A DNA stretch of 64,000 nucleotides from Psychroflexus planctonicus (GTDB taxonomy: Bacteria > Bacteroidota > Bacteroidia > Flavobacteriales > Flavobacteriaceae). The stretch covers positions 205,870 to 269,869 of the forward strand of contig NZ_BMGM01000005.1 in assembly GCF_014640195.1 (NCBI RefSeq), written 5' to 3'. This document shows positions 43,085 to 52,113 of the stretch, piece by piece. Under the pieces are notes generated by a model, which had not been told where the DNA came from, made no database searches, and was given only the letters and a program-made list of their open reading frames with translations. The position numbers and the translations under genes were made by a program. Every line of letters begins with the position of its first letter. Position 1 is the first letter of the stretch.

Positions 43085-45823
43085 TTAAACTTCTTTTTCT
43101 GTAAAAGGAATTTCTGGGTTAACAATTTCTTGAATTAATTCACTTAAATGCATTTCAAAATCGTGCATAATTTCATCAGAAATTTCATGTTCTTTTTGAT
43201 GTCCTTTTCCTGTTTTCTTTCCAAATTTAAGAAATCCTTCATTTAGGTTTTTAAATGAAAAAATTCCGCTTTCCATGGGTTTGTGTTTTGCTTCATTTTT
43301 AAACAATAAGCCATAAAATAAAACTTGAAAAGCTTTGCTGTACTTGTAATCTTCAGTAAAATTATCCCATTCGTTTTCTACAACTAATTCATTTTGTTGG
43401 ACTTTACCGGTTTTGTAATCGATAATTCTAAAAGTGCCGTCCAGCAAATCAACTCGGTCTGCTTTTCCTTTTAAGAAAATTGGAAAGTCTAAGTTTTTCA
43501 CTTTTAGCGGAATTTTTCTGGTTTCTTCAATACTTATTATTTGAAGCTGATGGTGTTCTATGGATTTCAATTCTTGTTTCAAGAAGCGTTCGCATTGCTG
43601 TTTGGCAATTTCAAAAGCAATTAAATTTTTTCCTTTTTTGATAGCCTCTGCATTGTAATGTTTACTAAATTGGTGATGTAATTCGGTTTCATAATTAGCT
43701 AAAAAGTCTTCAACATTAGCTTTTGTAAGTTGTTTTCCTTTATAAGGTTCGTATAAAGATTGAAGCGTATCGTGTAAAATATTTCCATACACTCGATAGC
43801 TTACTTCTTCTTCAATTTCTTCGGTTTCATTTATTTTTAATACATATCTTTTGTAAAAATCCAATGGATTTCTAATGTAAGTGGTCAATGCTGAAGGTGA
43901 AATTCCATTAGCCAATAAAGCTTTCAATTTTTCGATAATTGCAGGTGTTTTCGGAATTTCTTGAAGGCTTTGTAAACTGGCTTTAGTAGAAGCACTCACC
44001 ACATGATGCTGGTATTGATGTTTGGCTTGTGGAAAAACTTCTAAATGCCGTAAAAAGCGACTTTGCTCGGCTTTTTCCATTCCTGAAGCATCATTATTGT
44101 ATAACAAATGAATGTTTTTTGCCCGTTGCAATAATCTGAAAAAGTGATAGGCATAAATGGCATCTTTGTCTTTGTACGTAGGTAAATTAAAGGCGATTTT
44201 TAAATCGAATGGAATGTAGCTGTTTTCGCTTTTTCCGGAAGGTAAAACGCCTTCGTTAACCGAAGCAATAATGATGTTTTCAAAATCTAAAACTCGGGTT
44301 TCTAACATTCCCATTAACTGGATTCCTTCAAAAGGTGAACCTTGAAAATCTAAGGTTTGGTGTGCTAAAATATCTTTATATACATGAAAAAAAGCTTTGT
44401 TAGTCTGAATGTAATCTGTGCTTTGCGTTAAGTTTTTGAGTTGCAAAAACAACTTGTGAAAACTGAACACATATTGCAATTGTAAAGCGTTTTCTTGATT
44501 GTAATGCTTCAATAACAAACATAAGTCTATGCAATTTTGAAGCAGTTGATTTGAATTATTTTCAGTAGCTTTAAAAATAAGTTGAAGTGCTTTTTGAAAA
44601 GCAACATCAGTAGTTTTAAACTTTTGAAAAAAATCTGTTCTACTGATGTTTAAAATATTGTTTTCTACAAAGTAGTTTTTAAGCTGTTTACTTTCCTTTG
44701 GAAAAGCCATTTTAAAACTGGGGTGACCGCAAATTTGCAATACATCTTTATAAAATAAATCGGGTTGATTGTGAAAATGAAGTTGCAATATCGATTCAAA
44801 GAAACTGGCTAATGGCGTGTATTTTAAAGCCAAACCCATAGTAATATTTACTTGCGAAATGTGTTCTGGAATGGCATTTAAAACAGGTTGTAGTAAAGCT
44901 TCATCGGCTAAAACAACAGCGGTTTTTGAATATTCTTCTTTAGGTAATTCGGCTAAAATTTGACCTAACATTTTGGCTTGACCAATTTTTTTAGGAACGG
45001 CATAGGTATGAATTTGCTTTGAAGCGGAAAATAAATCGGTACTTGGTTGAATGGTATTTTCTTTGTGTTGATAAAATTTCCATTCCTTTTGGTAATAGCG
45101 CAAAAAAGTTGAAGCTGGATGATGCTTATCGGTCAATAAGCTGGCGTCTAAATCCCAAATTACGCTTCCTTTTTCTTCTGCTAATGTTTTTTGAAATAGG
45201 ATTTGTTCGCTTTGATTAAGTGCGTTAAAACCAACAAAATTTAGCTGTTTGTTGTTTTCATTTAAGTACTGATCGAAATTTTGAACAGCAAGTTTATATG
45301 CTAAACCTTGGTAAACTTGTTTTTTCTCGATTAAATTTTGGGTAAGCAAAGTGTATAATTTGGGGAGTATTTTCCAAAATTCCAGGTAATTTTTTACCAT
45401 ACTTGTTGGATTTTCAGCTTTACTCCAATGGTCTATTTCCTTTACGTTGGCCAAGTTTCCAAAAAAATCTTCTGCATCTATTAGATGTCGGTCTATTTCA
45501 TTAAAATCCTGAATTAAAGTTTGCGACCAATTGTAAACCGTTTCAAAAGATTCTTGTTTATCTTTTGGAAAAACTTCGGTATAAACTGAGTAAAATTCTA
45601 AAACAACAGGAAGCGTTTCAATAATTTGAACATCGGCTATTTCAGCTATAAAATCTTCAATACTGTATAAACTGGGAAGAAAAAAGTGGTTTGGATTCTG
45701 TTTAACCAATTCCTTTTTAAAAAAATTGACAGCTCTTCTACTCGGAAGAATAAAAATTTGTTCTTGTAAGTTTATACTTCTAGCTAGGCTATCTGCAACA
45801 TATTCTTCTAAAAAGCTTTTCAT
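43085..45823 (-). CDS. AddB-like PD-(D/E)XK nuclease
   Basis: A 912-residue protein of the AddB group: an inactivated helicase-like body with a C-terminal nuclease. The nuclease core is visible as FLKGKADRVDLLDGTFRIIDYKTGK near 790-815. The N-terminus (IFILPSRRAVNFFKKEL) replaces a Walker A region, and there is no GxGKT. It should pair with the AddA-like protein encoded at 22.8-25.9 kb to form an AddAB-type break-processing enzyme. It forms an operon with recJ. Confidence 0.85.
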   Translation of the reverse strand: MKSFLEEYVADSLARSINLQEQIFILPSRRAVNFFKKELVKQNPNHFFLPSLYSIEDFIAEIADVQIIETLPVVLEFYSVYTEVFPKDKQESFETVYNWSQTLIQDFNEIDRHLIDAEDFFGNLANVKEIDHWSKAENPTSMVKNYLEFWKILPKLYTLLTQNLIEKKQVYQGLAYKLAVQNFDQYLNENNKQLNFVGFNALNQSEQILFQKTLAEEKGSVIWDLDASLLTDKHHPASTFLRYYQKEWKFYQHKENTIQPSTDLFSASKQIHTYAVPKKIGQAKMLGQILAELPKEEYSKTAVVLADEALLQPVLNAIPEHISQVNITMGLALKYTPLASFFESILQLHFHNQPDLFYKDVLQICGHPSFKMAFPKESKQLKNYFVENNILNISRTDFFQKFKTTDVAFQKALQLIFKATENNSNQLLQNCIDLCLLLKHYNQENALQLQYVFSFHKLFLQLKNLTQSTDYIQTNKAFFHVYKDILAHQTLDFQGSPFEGIQLMGMLETRVLDFENIIIASVNEGVLPSGKSENSYIPFDLKIAFNLPTYKDKDAIYAYHFFRLLQRAKNIHLLYNNDASGMEKAEQSRFLRHLEVFPQAKHQYQHHVVSASTKASLQSLQEIPKTPAIIEKLKALLANGISPSALTTYIRNPLDFYKRYVLKINETEEIEEEVSYRVYGNILHDTLQSLYEPYKGKQLTKANVEDFLANYETELHHQFSKHYNAEAIKKGKNLIAFEIAKQQCERFLKQELKSIEHHQLQIISIEETRKIPLKVKNLDFPIFLKGKADRVDLLDGTFRIIDYKTGKVQQNELVVENEWDNFTEDYKYSKAFQVLFYGLLFKNEAKHKPMESGIFSFKNLNEGFLKFGKKTGKGHQKEHEISDEIMHDFEMHLSELIQEIVNPEIPFTEKEV

Positions 45824-45870
45824 ACAGTTATTTGGGTTTTGATTGTTAAATCAATATGGAATAAAAATAA

Positions 45871-45900
45871 AAAATGCCCCTCAATAAAAAGGGGCAATTT
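45871..45900 (-). terminator. Terminator of the OmpA/TSP3 gene
   Basis: TGCCCCT (45875-45881) pairs with AGGGGCA (45890-45896) around 8 bases, with T-rich sequence on the minus-strand 3' side. It separates the OmpA gene from the addB-recJ operon. Confidence 0.85.
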
Positions 45901-45932
45901 TTATAAAATCTGAAAAATAATAAATTGATATA

Positions 45933-47318
45933 TTATTTTACAAGATTGATTTCTACACGTCTATTTTCTTGTCTTCCTTTAGCCGTTTTGTTAGAAGCTA
46001 CAGGTTTATCTGGACCAAAACCTTTAGAAGTTAATCTATCTTGATCAACACCATGGCTTTGTAAATATTCTTTAACAGCTGCCGCTCTTTCATCTGAAAT
46101 GCGTTGGTTAATTTTTTTACTACCAGTACTATCGGTGTGTCCTTCAATGATAAATTTTGCTTGTGGATATTCATTTAATTTTGGAATTACTTTGGTATCC
46201 AAAATATTTTTAGAATAGTCTGTAATTCTAGATTTACCAGATTCAAAATTAATCACTTTAGCAAATTCGTTTAATTCTTTTTGTACTTCTTCGGTAACTT
46301 CTGGACAACCTTCATTTTGAGTATTTCCTGCTACTTCTGGACATAAATCGTCTTTATCTGGAACTCCGTCTCCATCGGCATCTGGCCAAGGACATCCATC
46401 ATTTTCAGCTGGACCATTTTCATTTAGACATTTATCTAAATTATTCGGAACTCCGTCACCATCGCTATCTGCACAACCATTAAATTCTTTAGTTCCAGCT
46501 TCATTAGGACAATCGTCTTCGTGATCTGCTATACCGTCTCCATCTGCATCTGGACAACCATTCATTTCTGGAGAACCAGCAACATCTGGACAATTATCTT
46601 CAGCATCTGGAATGCCATCTCCATCAGTATCAGGACAACCGTCAAATTCTTCTAATCCTGGAACTTCTGGACAAAGATCTTTATCGTCAAAAATTCCATC
46701 TCCATCAGTATCTTTTCCACCGAAAGCAAATTTGATACCTGCTGTGTGTTGGAATAAATCTAAGTCGCCACCATCAAAAGCTTGTTTATATGAAGTTTCT
46801 AAAGTGAAGAAAAGTTTTTCTGTAATTTGAAAATTTAAACCTAAGGTAGAATTAAATGTTGCTGCACCTGAACTATCTAGCCAATAATATCCAACACCTG
46901 CTCCTAAATATGGATCGAATCTACCCGCATTAAGCAAACGATTAAAGCTGTACAGTAAATCACCATCTAAGGCTACATAAGATAATTCTGAATCGGGTTC
47001 TGTTTTCCCTATTTTAGAAATTCTGTTAAAGTTAAATGCACCTCTAACCGATAAATCTTGACCTACATAGTAGCCTACATTAATAGTAGTCATAGAAGCG
47101 ATAGCGTTCCAGTGTTCGTCTACATTAAAAAAGTCTTCTAAAAAACTTTCGCTGGACATTTGGTAATCTGGAGCCATTCCTTTGCCTGTTGGATAAAAAT
47201 CTACTGCATTTGCACCAATAAAAATGGACCATCTGTTATTTTCATTTTGTGCTTGTGTACTTAACGTAAAAGCAAAAAGCATAATAACAGCAATTGCAAC
47301 TTTGTTTAATTGTTTCAT
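45933..47318 (-). CDS. OmpA-family protein with thrombospondin type 3 repeats
   Basis: A 461-residue outer-membrane protein: signal peptide (1-23, ending TQA-Q), an eight-strand-type beta-barrel (about 25-200), then five or so calcium-binding type 3 repeats of the [15 protein letters not shown] kind (about 203-340), and a C-terminal OmpA peptidoglycan-binding domain (about 350-461, [12 protein letters not shown] and [11 protein letters not shown]). One of the main surface-stabilising proteins in Flavobacteriia. Single gene with its own promoter and terminator. Confidence 0.95.
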   Translation of the reverse strand: MKQLNKVAIAVIMLFAFTLSTQAQNENNRWSIFIGANAVDFYPTGKGMAPDYQMSSESFLEDFFNVDEHWNAIASMTTINVGYYVGQDLSVRGAFNFNRISKIGKTEPDSELSYVALDGDLLYSFNRLLNAGRFDPYLGAGVGYYWLDSSGAATFNSTLGLNFQITEKLFFTLETSYKQAFDGGDLDLFQHTAGIKFAFGGKDTDGDGIFDDKDLCPEVPGLEEFDGCPDTDGDGIPDAEDNCPDVAGSPEMNGCPDADGDGIADHEDDCPNEAGTKEFNGCADSDGDGVPNNLDKCLNENGPAENDGCPWPDADGDGVPDKDDLCPEVAGNTQNEGCPEVTEEVQKELNEFAKVINFESGKSRITDYSKNILDTKVIPKLNEYPQAKFIIEGHTDSTGSKKINQRISDERAAAVKEYLQSHGVDQDRLTSKGFGPDKPVASNKTAKGRQENRRVEINLVK

Positions 47319-47336
47319 ATTTAAATATTTAATTTA

Positions 47337-47344
47337 CAAATTTA
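47337..47344 (-). promoter_or_regulatory. -7 element of the OmpA/TSP3 gene
   Basis: TAAATTTG on the minus strand, a perfect TAnnTTTG, ending 18 bases before the ATG. Confidence 0.45.
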
Positions 47345-47394
47345 ATTTTTTTTCAATACTTTAATAATAATTGGTACTTAAAATAGGTATTTAG

Positions 47395-48588
47395 TTAAAT
47401 AACATTCATTTTTTTACCAATTTTCACAAATGCTTCAACAGCTTTATCTAAATGTGCTTTGGTATGAGCAGCAGAAAGTTGTACGCGAATTCTTGCTTTT
47501 TCTTTTGGAACTACTGGATAGAAAAAACCAATTACGTAGATGCCTTCATCTAAAAGTGCTGCTGCCATTTCTTGAGCTAATTTAGCATCGTATAGCATAA
47601 CAGGTACAATTGCAGATTCTCCGTCTATAACATCAAAACCAGCATCCATCATGTGTTTTTTAAAATAACTTGTATTTTCTTGAAGTTGATCACGCAAACT
47701 CGTATCGTTTTTTAGTAAATCAAAAACTTTAATGGAAGCACCAACAATAGCAGGAGCAAGTGAATTTGAAAATAAATACGGACGTGAACGTTGGCGTAAA
47801 AGTTCAATAATTTCTTTTTTAGCCGTGGTGTAACCACCCATAGCACCACCAAGTGCTTTTCCTAAAGTTCCAGTAATAATATCTACTCTACCTAAAACTC
47901 CTTTTTCTTCGGGTGTACCAATTCCGGTTTTACCAATAAATCCAGTAGCATGACATTCGTCTATCATCACTAAAGCTTCATATTGATCGGCTAAATCGCA
48001 AATTTGATCTAATGGAGCTACTAAACCATCCATAGAAAAAACACCATCGGTTACAATGAGTTTGGTTTTTGCACCATTTTTATCTGCTTCTTGTAGTTGC
48101 TTTTCCAAATCTTGCATATCTCCGTTTTGGTAACGGTAACGAGCAGCTTTACATAAACGAACTCCATCAATTATAGAAGCGTGATTTAATGAATCTGAAA
48201 TAATAGCATCTTCTTTACCTAATAAAGGTTCAAAAATTCCGCCATTTGCATCGAAACAAGCAGCATATAAAATGGTGTCTTCCATTTGATAGAAATCAGC
48301 TATTCGAGCTTCTAATTCTTTATGAATATCTTGTGTACCACAGATAAAACGTACACTGGACATTCCAAATCCATGCGAATCTAATGTATCTTTGGCAGCT
48401 TGAATTACTTCTGGATGAGAAGACAATCCCAAATAATTATTAGCACAGAAGTTTAAAACCGTTTTATTGTTTACGGTAATTTCTGGACCTTGCGGACTGG
48501 TAATGATGCGTTCTTTTTTAAAAAGACCTTGTTCTTCTATTTCGGTCAACTCGTTTTGAAGTTGATTTTTTAATTTTTCTGAATACAT
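47395..48588 (-). CDS. kbl: Glycine C-acetyltransferase (2-amino-3-ketobutyrate CoA ligase)
   Basis: A PLP enzyme of the alpha-oxoamine synthase family that, with threonine dehydrogenase, converts threonine to glycine and acetyl-CoA. The 397-residue length fits Kbl. Motifs: [14 protein letters not shown] near 46-59, [41 protein letters not shown] and the PLP lysine in [14 protein letters not shown] near 242. The related 8-amino-7-oxononanoate synthase (BioF) is an alternative, but the [14 protein letters not shown] variants and full match favour Kbl. No tdh gene is nearby. Confidence 0.93.
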   Translation of the reverse strand: MYSEKLKNQLQNELTEIEEQGLFKKERIITSPQGPEITVNNKTVLNFCANNYLGLSSHPEVIQAAKDTLDSHGFGMSSVRFICGTQDIHKELEARIADFYQMEDTILYAACFDANGGIFEPLLGKEDAIISDSLNHASIIDGVRLCKAARYRYQNGDMQDLEKQLQEADKNGAKTKLIVTDGVFSMDGLVAPLDQICDLADQYEALVMIDECHATGFIGKTGIGTPEEKGVLGRVDIITGTLGKALGGAMGGYTTAKKEIIELLRQRSRPYLFSNSLAPAIVGASIKVFDLLKNDTSLRDQLQENTSYFKKHMMDAGFDVIDGESAIVPVMLYDAKLAQEMAAALLDEGIYVIGFFYPVVPKEKARIRVQLSAAHTKAHLDKAVEAFVKIGKKMNVI

Positions 48589-48604
48589 ATTTTCAATTTT
48601 GTTA

Positions 48605-48612
48605 CAAATTTA
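48605..48612 (-). promoter_or_regulatory. -7 element of kbl
   Basis: TAAATTTG on the minus strand, a perfect match, ending 16 bases before the ATG. Confidence 0.45.
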
Positions 48613-48723
48613 CAAAGTATTGCAGTACAATTACCTTCATTATTATCAATTTAGTTTAAAATTATGGCATAAATTGAAGATGTTGAAAAAATACGTACTT
48701 TAGATTTCCAAATAATTCAATTC

Positions 48724-49794
48724 ATGAAACTTTCTGAATTAAAATACTTGTCTGCTTATCTTCTTCCCTTATGTGCTTTTATAGGAATTTGGAAATTGGA
48801 CCTATTTACATTTTTAACTCCAGTAGTTACGTTTGTTTTAATTCCGATTATTGAATTTTTTACTCCTGAAAACAAAGCTAATTTAGCTGAAAATGAACGT
48901 TTAGAAAAAAATAAAAAACTTTTTTTTGATGTCTTATTGTATCTTAATTTGCCTATTGTTTTTGGAATTTTAAGTTATGCTTTCTATACTTTTCAACAAC
49001 AAGATTTAAGTACTTTTGAAAGTTTTGGACTAATATTTAGCGTGGGAATTATTTTAGGAAGCAACGGAATAAATGTGGCACACGAATTAGGACACAGAGA
49101 ACATAGAGCTGCAAAATGGACAGCTAAATTATTATTGCTTCCTTCGTTTTATGCCCATTTTACATTGGAACATAATTATGGTCATCACATGCATGTTTCT
49201 ACTCCAAAAGATCCTGCAACAGCAAGATATAAAGAAAGTTTATACGCATTTTGGTTTCGATCTACTTTTAGGCAATATGTAAATGCGTGGAAGCTTCAAA
49301 TGAAGTTAATTAAGATGAATTCAATTTCATTTGTTTCCATTAAAAATGAAATGTTAGTCAATACATTTCTTCAACTTACTTATATACTAATTGTTTATTT
49401 TTTATTTGGTTTCATAATTGGTTTATATGCTATTTTTATGGGAATAATTGGTTTTTTACTTTTAGAAAGCATCAATTATATTGAACATTATGGTTTGCTG
49501 AGAGAAAAACGAAAAAGCGGTAGATTTTATCCGGTAAAAGAAATTCACTCTTGGAATTCCAATCATTTATTAGGTAGAATTTTATTGTATGAATTAACCC
49601 GGCATAGCGATCACCATTATCGGGCTTCAAAAAAATATCAAATTTTAGATTATTACGAAAGTAGTCCAGAATTGCCTTATGGTTATCCAACTTCTATTGT
49701 ATTGGCTTTAATTCCTAATTTATGGTTCAAGGTAATGAATAAAAAAATTCCTTCGGAAATGAAGGAATTTTATAAGTTGTATTATTCAAAATAA
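48724..49794 (+). CDS. alkB: Alkane 1-monooxygenase (AlkB-type, membrane di-iron)
   Basis: Hydroxylates the terminal methyl of n-alkanes. The 356-residue protein has six or so membrane segments and the full set of histidine boxes: HELGHREHR near 120-128, HNYGHHMH near 152-159, NYIEHYGL and HSDHHYRA near 296-303, plus the LGRILLYELTRH stretch. A rubredoxin gene, its usual electron donor, is not in this window. The gene stands alone between kbl (divergent) and an envelope operon (convergent). Confidence 0.92.
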   Translation: MKLSELKYLSAYLLPLCAFIGIWKLDLFTFLTPVVTFVLIPIIEFFTPENKANLAENERLEKNKKLFFDVLLYLNLPIVFGILSYAFYTFQQQDLSTFESFGLIFSVGIILGSNGINVAHELGHREHRAAKWTAKLLLLPSFYAHFTLEHNYGHHMHVSTPKDPATARYKESLYAFWFRSTFRQYVNAWKLQMKLIKMNSISFVSIKNEMLVNTFLQLTYILIVYFLFGFIIGLYAIFMGIIGFLLLESINYIEHYGLLREKRKSGRFYPVKEIHSWNSNHLLGRILLYELTRHSDHHYRASKKYQILDYYESSPELPYGYPTSIVLALIPNLWFKVMNKKIPSEMKEFYKLYYSK

Positions 49795-50016
49795 CTAGCG
49801 TTTTAGACCTAATTTTTTTACCAATTTTTCTATAACTTGTTTGTAAAAATAACGCTTTCCGAGACTTGCTAGAAGCTCAGATAAGATATTGGTTATTTTT
49901 AAATCAGATTTCAAGTAGGCCACATCTATAGAAGCTTTTTGTTTAGCAATCTGATTTCTTAACCTGAGTAACTTCAAGTCTTTATCAATTTCATTGAAAG
50001 AAGTATATTTTTTCAT
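49795..50016 (-). CDS. Small basic protein downstream of the holin-like gene
   Basis: 73 residues, Lys- and Leu-rich, with no membrane segment or signal peptide. Function unknown. It begins one base after the stop of the holin-like gene and its stop is immediately next to the alkB stop. Third gene of the YtxH operon. Confidence 0.7.
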   Translation of the reverse strand: MKKYTSFNEIDKDLKLLRLRNQIAKQKASIDVAYLKSDLKITNILSELLASLGKRYFYKQVIEKLVKKLGLKR

Positions 50017-50017
50017 A

Positions 50018-50380
50018 TTATTCTTCTTCTGTAGTTAAGTCTTTAAAAATTTCAGCAAAAAAGGAAAGCACAATTTTATCGATTAATTTTTTGCCATTCG
50101 TTAAAATGAATAACATAATGATTAGATTAAGTAATGCCATGCAGAAAAAACCTAAATAAATATTATCAAGTAAGTTTCCTATGAGTAAGGCAAGACCAAT
50201 TAACAAAAACGCAAAAAACAATAAGAAAATTCCTGTAAAAGCTAAAAAACGAAGCAACGCTGAAACTGCCTTAGCAGATTTCTTAAATGCATCTAACTTG
50301 TAATAGTCAATTAAACTTTCTATGTATTCTTGCGTATCTGCCGATAAATCATCTACATGCTGATTAAATTTTTTGGGCAT
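50018..50380 (-). CDS. Phage-holin-family (Holin-X) membrane protein
   Basis: 120 residues with two long hydrophobic segments (about 44-70 and 73-92) between a helical N-terminus and an acidic C-terminus. This is the pattern of the putative actinobacterial holin-X / phage holin family that is common in Bacteroidota chromosomes and not tied to prophage. In Flavobacteriia it usually follows a YtxH gene, as here (4-bp gap). Probably an envelope or stress protein; not a proven holin. Confidence 0.8.
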   Translation of the reverse strand: MPKKFNQHVDDLSADTQEYIESLIDYYKLDAFKKSAKAVSALLRFLAFTGIFLLFFAFLLIGLALLIGNLLDNIYLGFFCMALLNLIIMLFILTNGKKLIDKIVLSFFAEIFKDLTTEEE

Positions 50381-50384
50381 TTAA

Positions 50385-50735
50385 TTATTTTTTAGCCGAC
50401 TTTAAGTCTTTCATCAATTCGCTATTTTTCTTTTTCAATTCGGCAAGTTCATTTTCTAAAGAAGTTAGGAGTTCATCAGATTTAGATTGAGCTTTAGAAA
50501 AAGTAGACTCAAATTTAGATTCTAATTGAGATTTAGCTGATTCTGCAAACTCACTAAGCTGAGAAGATGTTTCATCATATTTGTCTTCTAATGCTTTTCT
50601 CGCGTTTTTAGCTTCTTTTTTAAGTTGCTTGCGGGTTTTCTCTCCGCTTTGCGGCGCATACAATAAACCTAAACCTGCTCCTACAACAGCTCCAGTTACT
50701 AATGCAATTAAAGTATTTCCAGTATTATTAGACAT
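50385..50735 (-). CDS. YtxH domain protein
   Basis: 116 residues. One N-terminal membrane segment with the YtxH signature (GAVVGAGLGLLYAPQSGEKTRKQLKKE) at about 15-41 is followed by a long amphipathic helix with coiled-coil character. Gram-positive YtxH is a stress-induced protein of unknown mechanism. First gene of a three-gene operon. Confidence 0.88.
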   Translation of the reverse strand: MSNNTGNTLIALVTGAVVGAGLGLLYAPQSGEKTRKQLKKEAKNARKALEDKYDETSSQLSEFAESAKSQLESKFESTFSKAQSKSDELLTSLENELAELKKKNSELMKDLKSAKK

Positions 50736-51480
50736 TTTATAAATATTTTAAATTATATCTTCAAATGTAAGAGTTTTACTAGCTTTTTTCTGTTAATACA
50801 GGGTTAAGATATGTTTTACCTATTCATTTTTAAAAATTGTTTAGCAAAAAATAAAAAATATTGGTATTCATTTTTCTTCTAGATAAATTTTACTATCAAC
50901 TTAAATTGATCATTACAATTTTTAAAATAATATTTCTAAAATTAATTGAATATTATGGAATAGCACCGTGTTGAAAAATCAAGTACTTTAAGTTAGTAAA
51001 CTCATTACCAAAACCTTAATTTAATATTAAGCGAATGTTAATAGTATATTGTAAAATATTGATATTTAATACACTAACTATTAACAATTATGTGAATAAA
51101 AAGTAATTTAAAAAGGAATAAAATATTTTTAAATCTCGATTAAATTTCCTGATAGAAAAATTTTCGATTTAAGACTTATTTTCTATGCTGTATTTTAAAA
51201 TAAGTTTTCAGCAGAAAAATCTAACTTATCAACATGTTTTGTATCTAAAAAGAATAAACTTTTTAATGTTAGTGATCTTATTAATACCTGTGGATAAGAT
51301 TTCTTTTAAATATGTATTTCAAGTATTTAGTCTTTTAAGAATATGTTGATAAAGTAATAGTGCTATAAATTCCAAATTTTAAACTAACTTTTTATCTACC
51401 AAATTCACAAACTAATAATAAGTCTATTTAATATTTTAATTTAAAAAAAAGAAAAAATTATAATTAATAAATGTGAATAA
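50736..51480. other. Candidate chromosomal origin: gene-free region with DnaA-box-like sites
   Basis: No gene is visible in these 745 bp. On either strand, three sites match TTATnCACA exactly: 51091-51099 and 51472-51480 (TTATTCACA, minus) and 51289-51297 (TTATCCACA, minus). Two more are TTATCAACA: 51226-51234 (plus) and 51344-51352 (minus). A weaker TTATCTACC lies at 51392-51400. A nearly pure A/T tract spans 51426-51471, next to the last box. Nearby minus-strand genes on the left and rnr on the plus strand to the right point outward. This is the layout of an oriC, but it is inferred. Confidence 0.5.
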
Positions 51481-51720
51481 CTAAACTGTTCGAAGATTTT
51501 CTCTGGTTTTAAAATCATCAATTATTTGATGTGCTTCTTCTAAATCTTCTGGATGCACTTTTAAAATTATTCCACCAACAGCATTTGAATAAAAAGGCAT
51601 TACGCCTAAAACTGTTTCATTTTGAAAGAAAAATCGTATCTCTGCTTGTTCTAGTAGTAATTGAAGAATTGCGTATTCGTGTTGATAATTAAACACTGCA
51701 ACTTTTATGAAGCCATTCAT
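51481..51720 (-). CDS. DUF2007 family protein (putative signal-transducing protein)
   Basis: 79 residues matching the small alpha-beta family DUF2007. It begins with the strand FIKVAVFNYQHEYAILQLLLEQAEI and ends with the ILKVHPEDLEEAHQIIDDF segment. Probably a regulatory or sensory domain standing alone. Function unknown. The stop codon touches the DnaA-box-like site at 51472-51480. Confidence 0.82.
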   Translation of the reverse strand: MNGFIKVAVFNYQHEYAILQLLLEQAEIRFFFQNETVLGVMPFYSNAVGGIILKVHPEDLEEAHQIIDDFKTRENLRTV

Positions 51721-51762
51721 TTGCCTAAATTTAGAAAATAAATGTAAACAAAAATAAATGAT

Positions 51763-51921
51763 TTAAATGTCAAAATTAACTAATGCAACTGGATCTTTAG
51801 CTGGCGTAAGGTTTTCTGAAACCGTATTGTTTAAAAATACTTTTAAATAAATAAAAACAGCAAGCACCCCTATTACTAAGATGATGAAAAAAAGTAAAAT
51901 TATTTTTCTGGGATACGGCAT
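51763..51921 (-). CDS. Small single-span membrane protein (52 aa)
   Basis: An open frame of 52 codons plus stop, starting at ATG 51921. It encodes a basic N-terminus (MPYPRK), a hydrophobic segment at about residues 7-27 and a short polar tail. The even amino-acid make-up and position-specific hydrophobic run suggest a real membrane microprotein. No family is recognised. It precedes the DUF2007 gene on the same strand by 42 bp and may share its transcript. Confidence 0.5.
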   Translation of the reverse strand: MPYPRKIILLFFIILVIGVLAVFIYLKVFLNNTVSENLTPAKDPVALVNFDI

Positions 51922-52085
51922 GACCAAATCTATAAAAATTAAGTAATTTTTAACTAAAATATATAATTTTACTTAAATAAATGCAAAATTATGCATTATT
52001 TTTAAGTTATGAATACATTATAATTTGGCAGTTCATGCTTAACAAAGATTTATTCATCCAAAAAATTCATTCATTTTATAAATAG

Positions 52086-52093
52086 TACCTTTG
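52086..52093 (+). promoter_or_regulatory. -7 element of rnr
   Basis: TACCTTTG, a perfect TAnnTTTG, ends 20 bases before the ATG. Confidence 0.45.
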
Positions 52094-52113
52094 AAGTGAA
52101 TTATAAATAGCAT

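Noticed and set aside
50018..50735. Prophage remnant suggested by the holin-family name
   Set aside because: The YtxH/holin-X pair is a common chromosomal operon in Flavobacteriia; no other phage gene is nearby.
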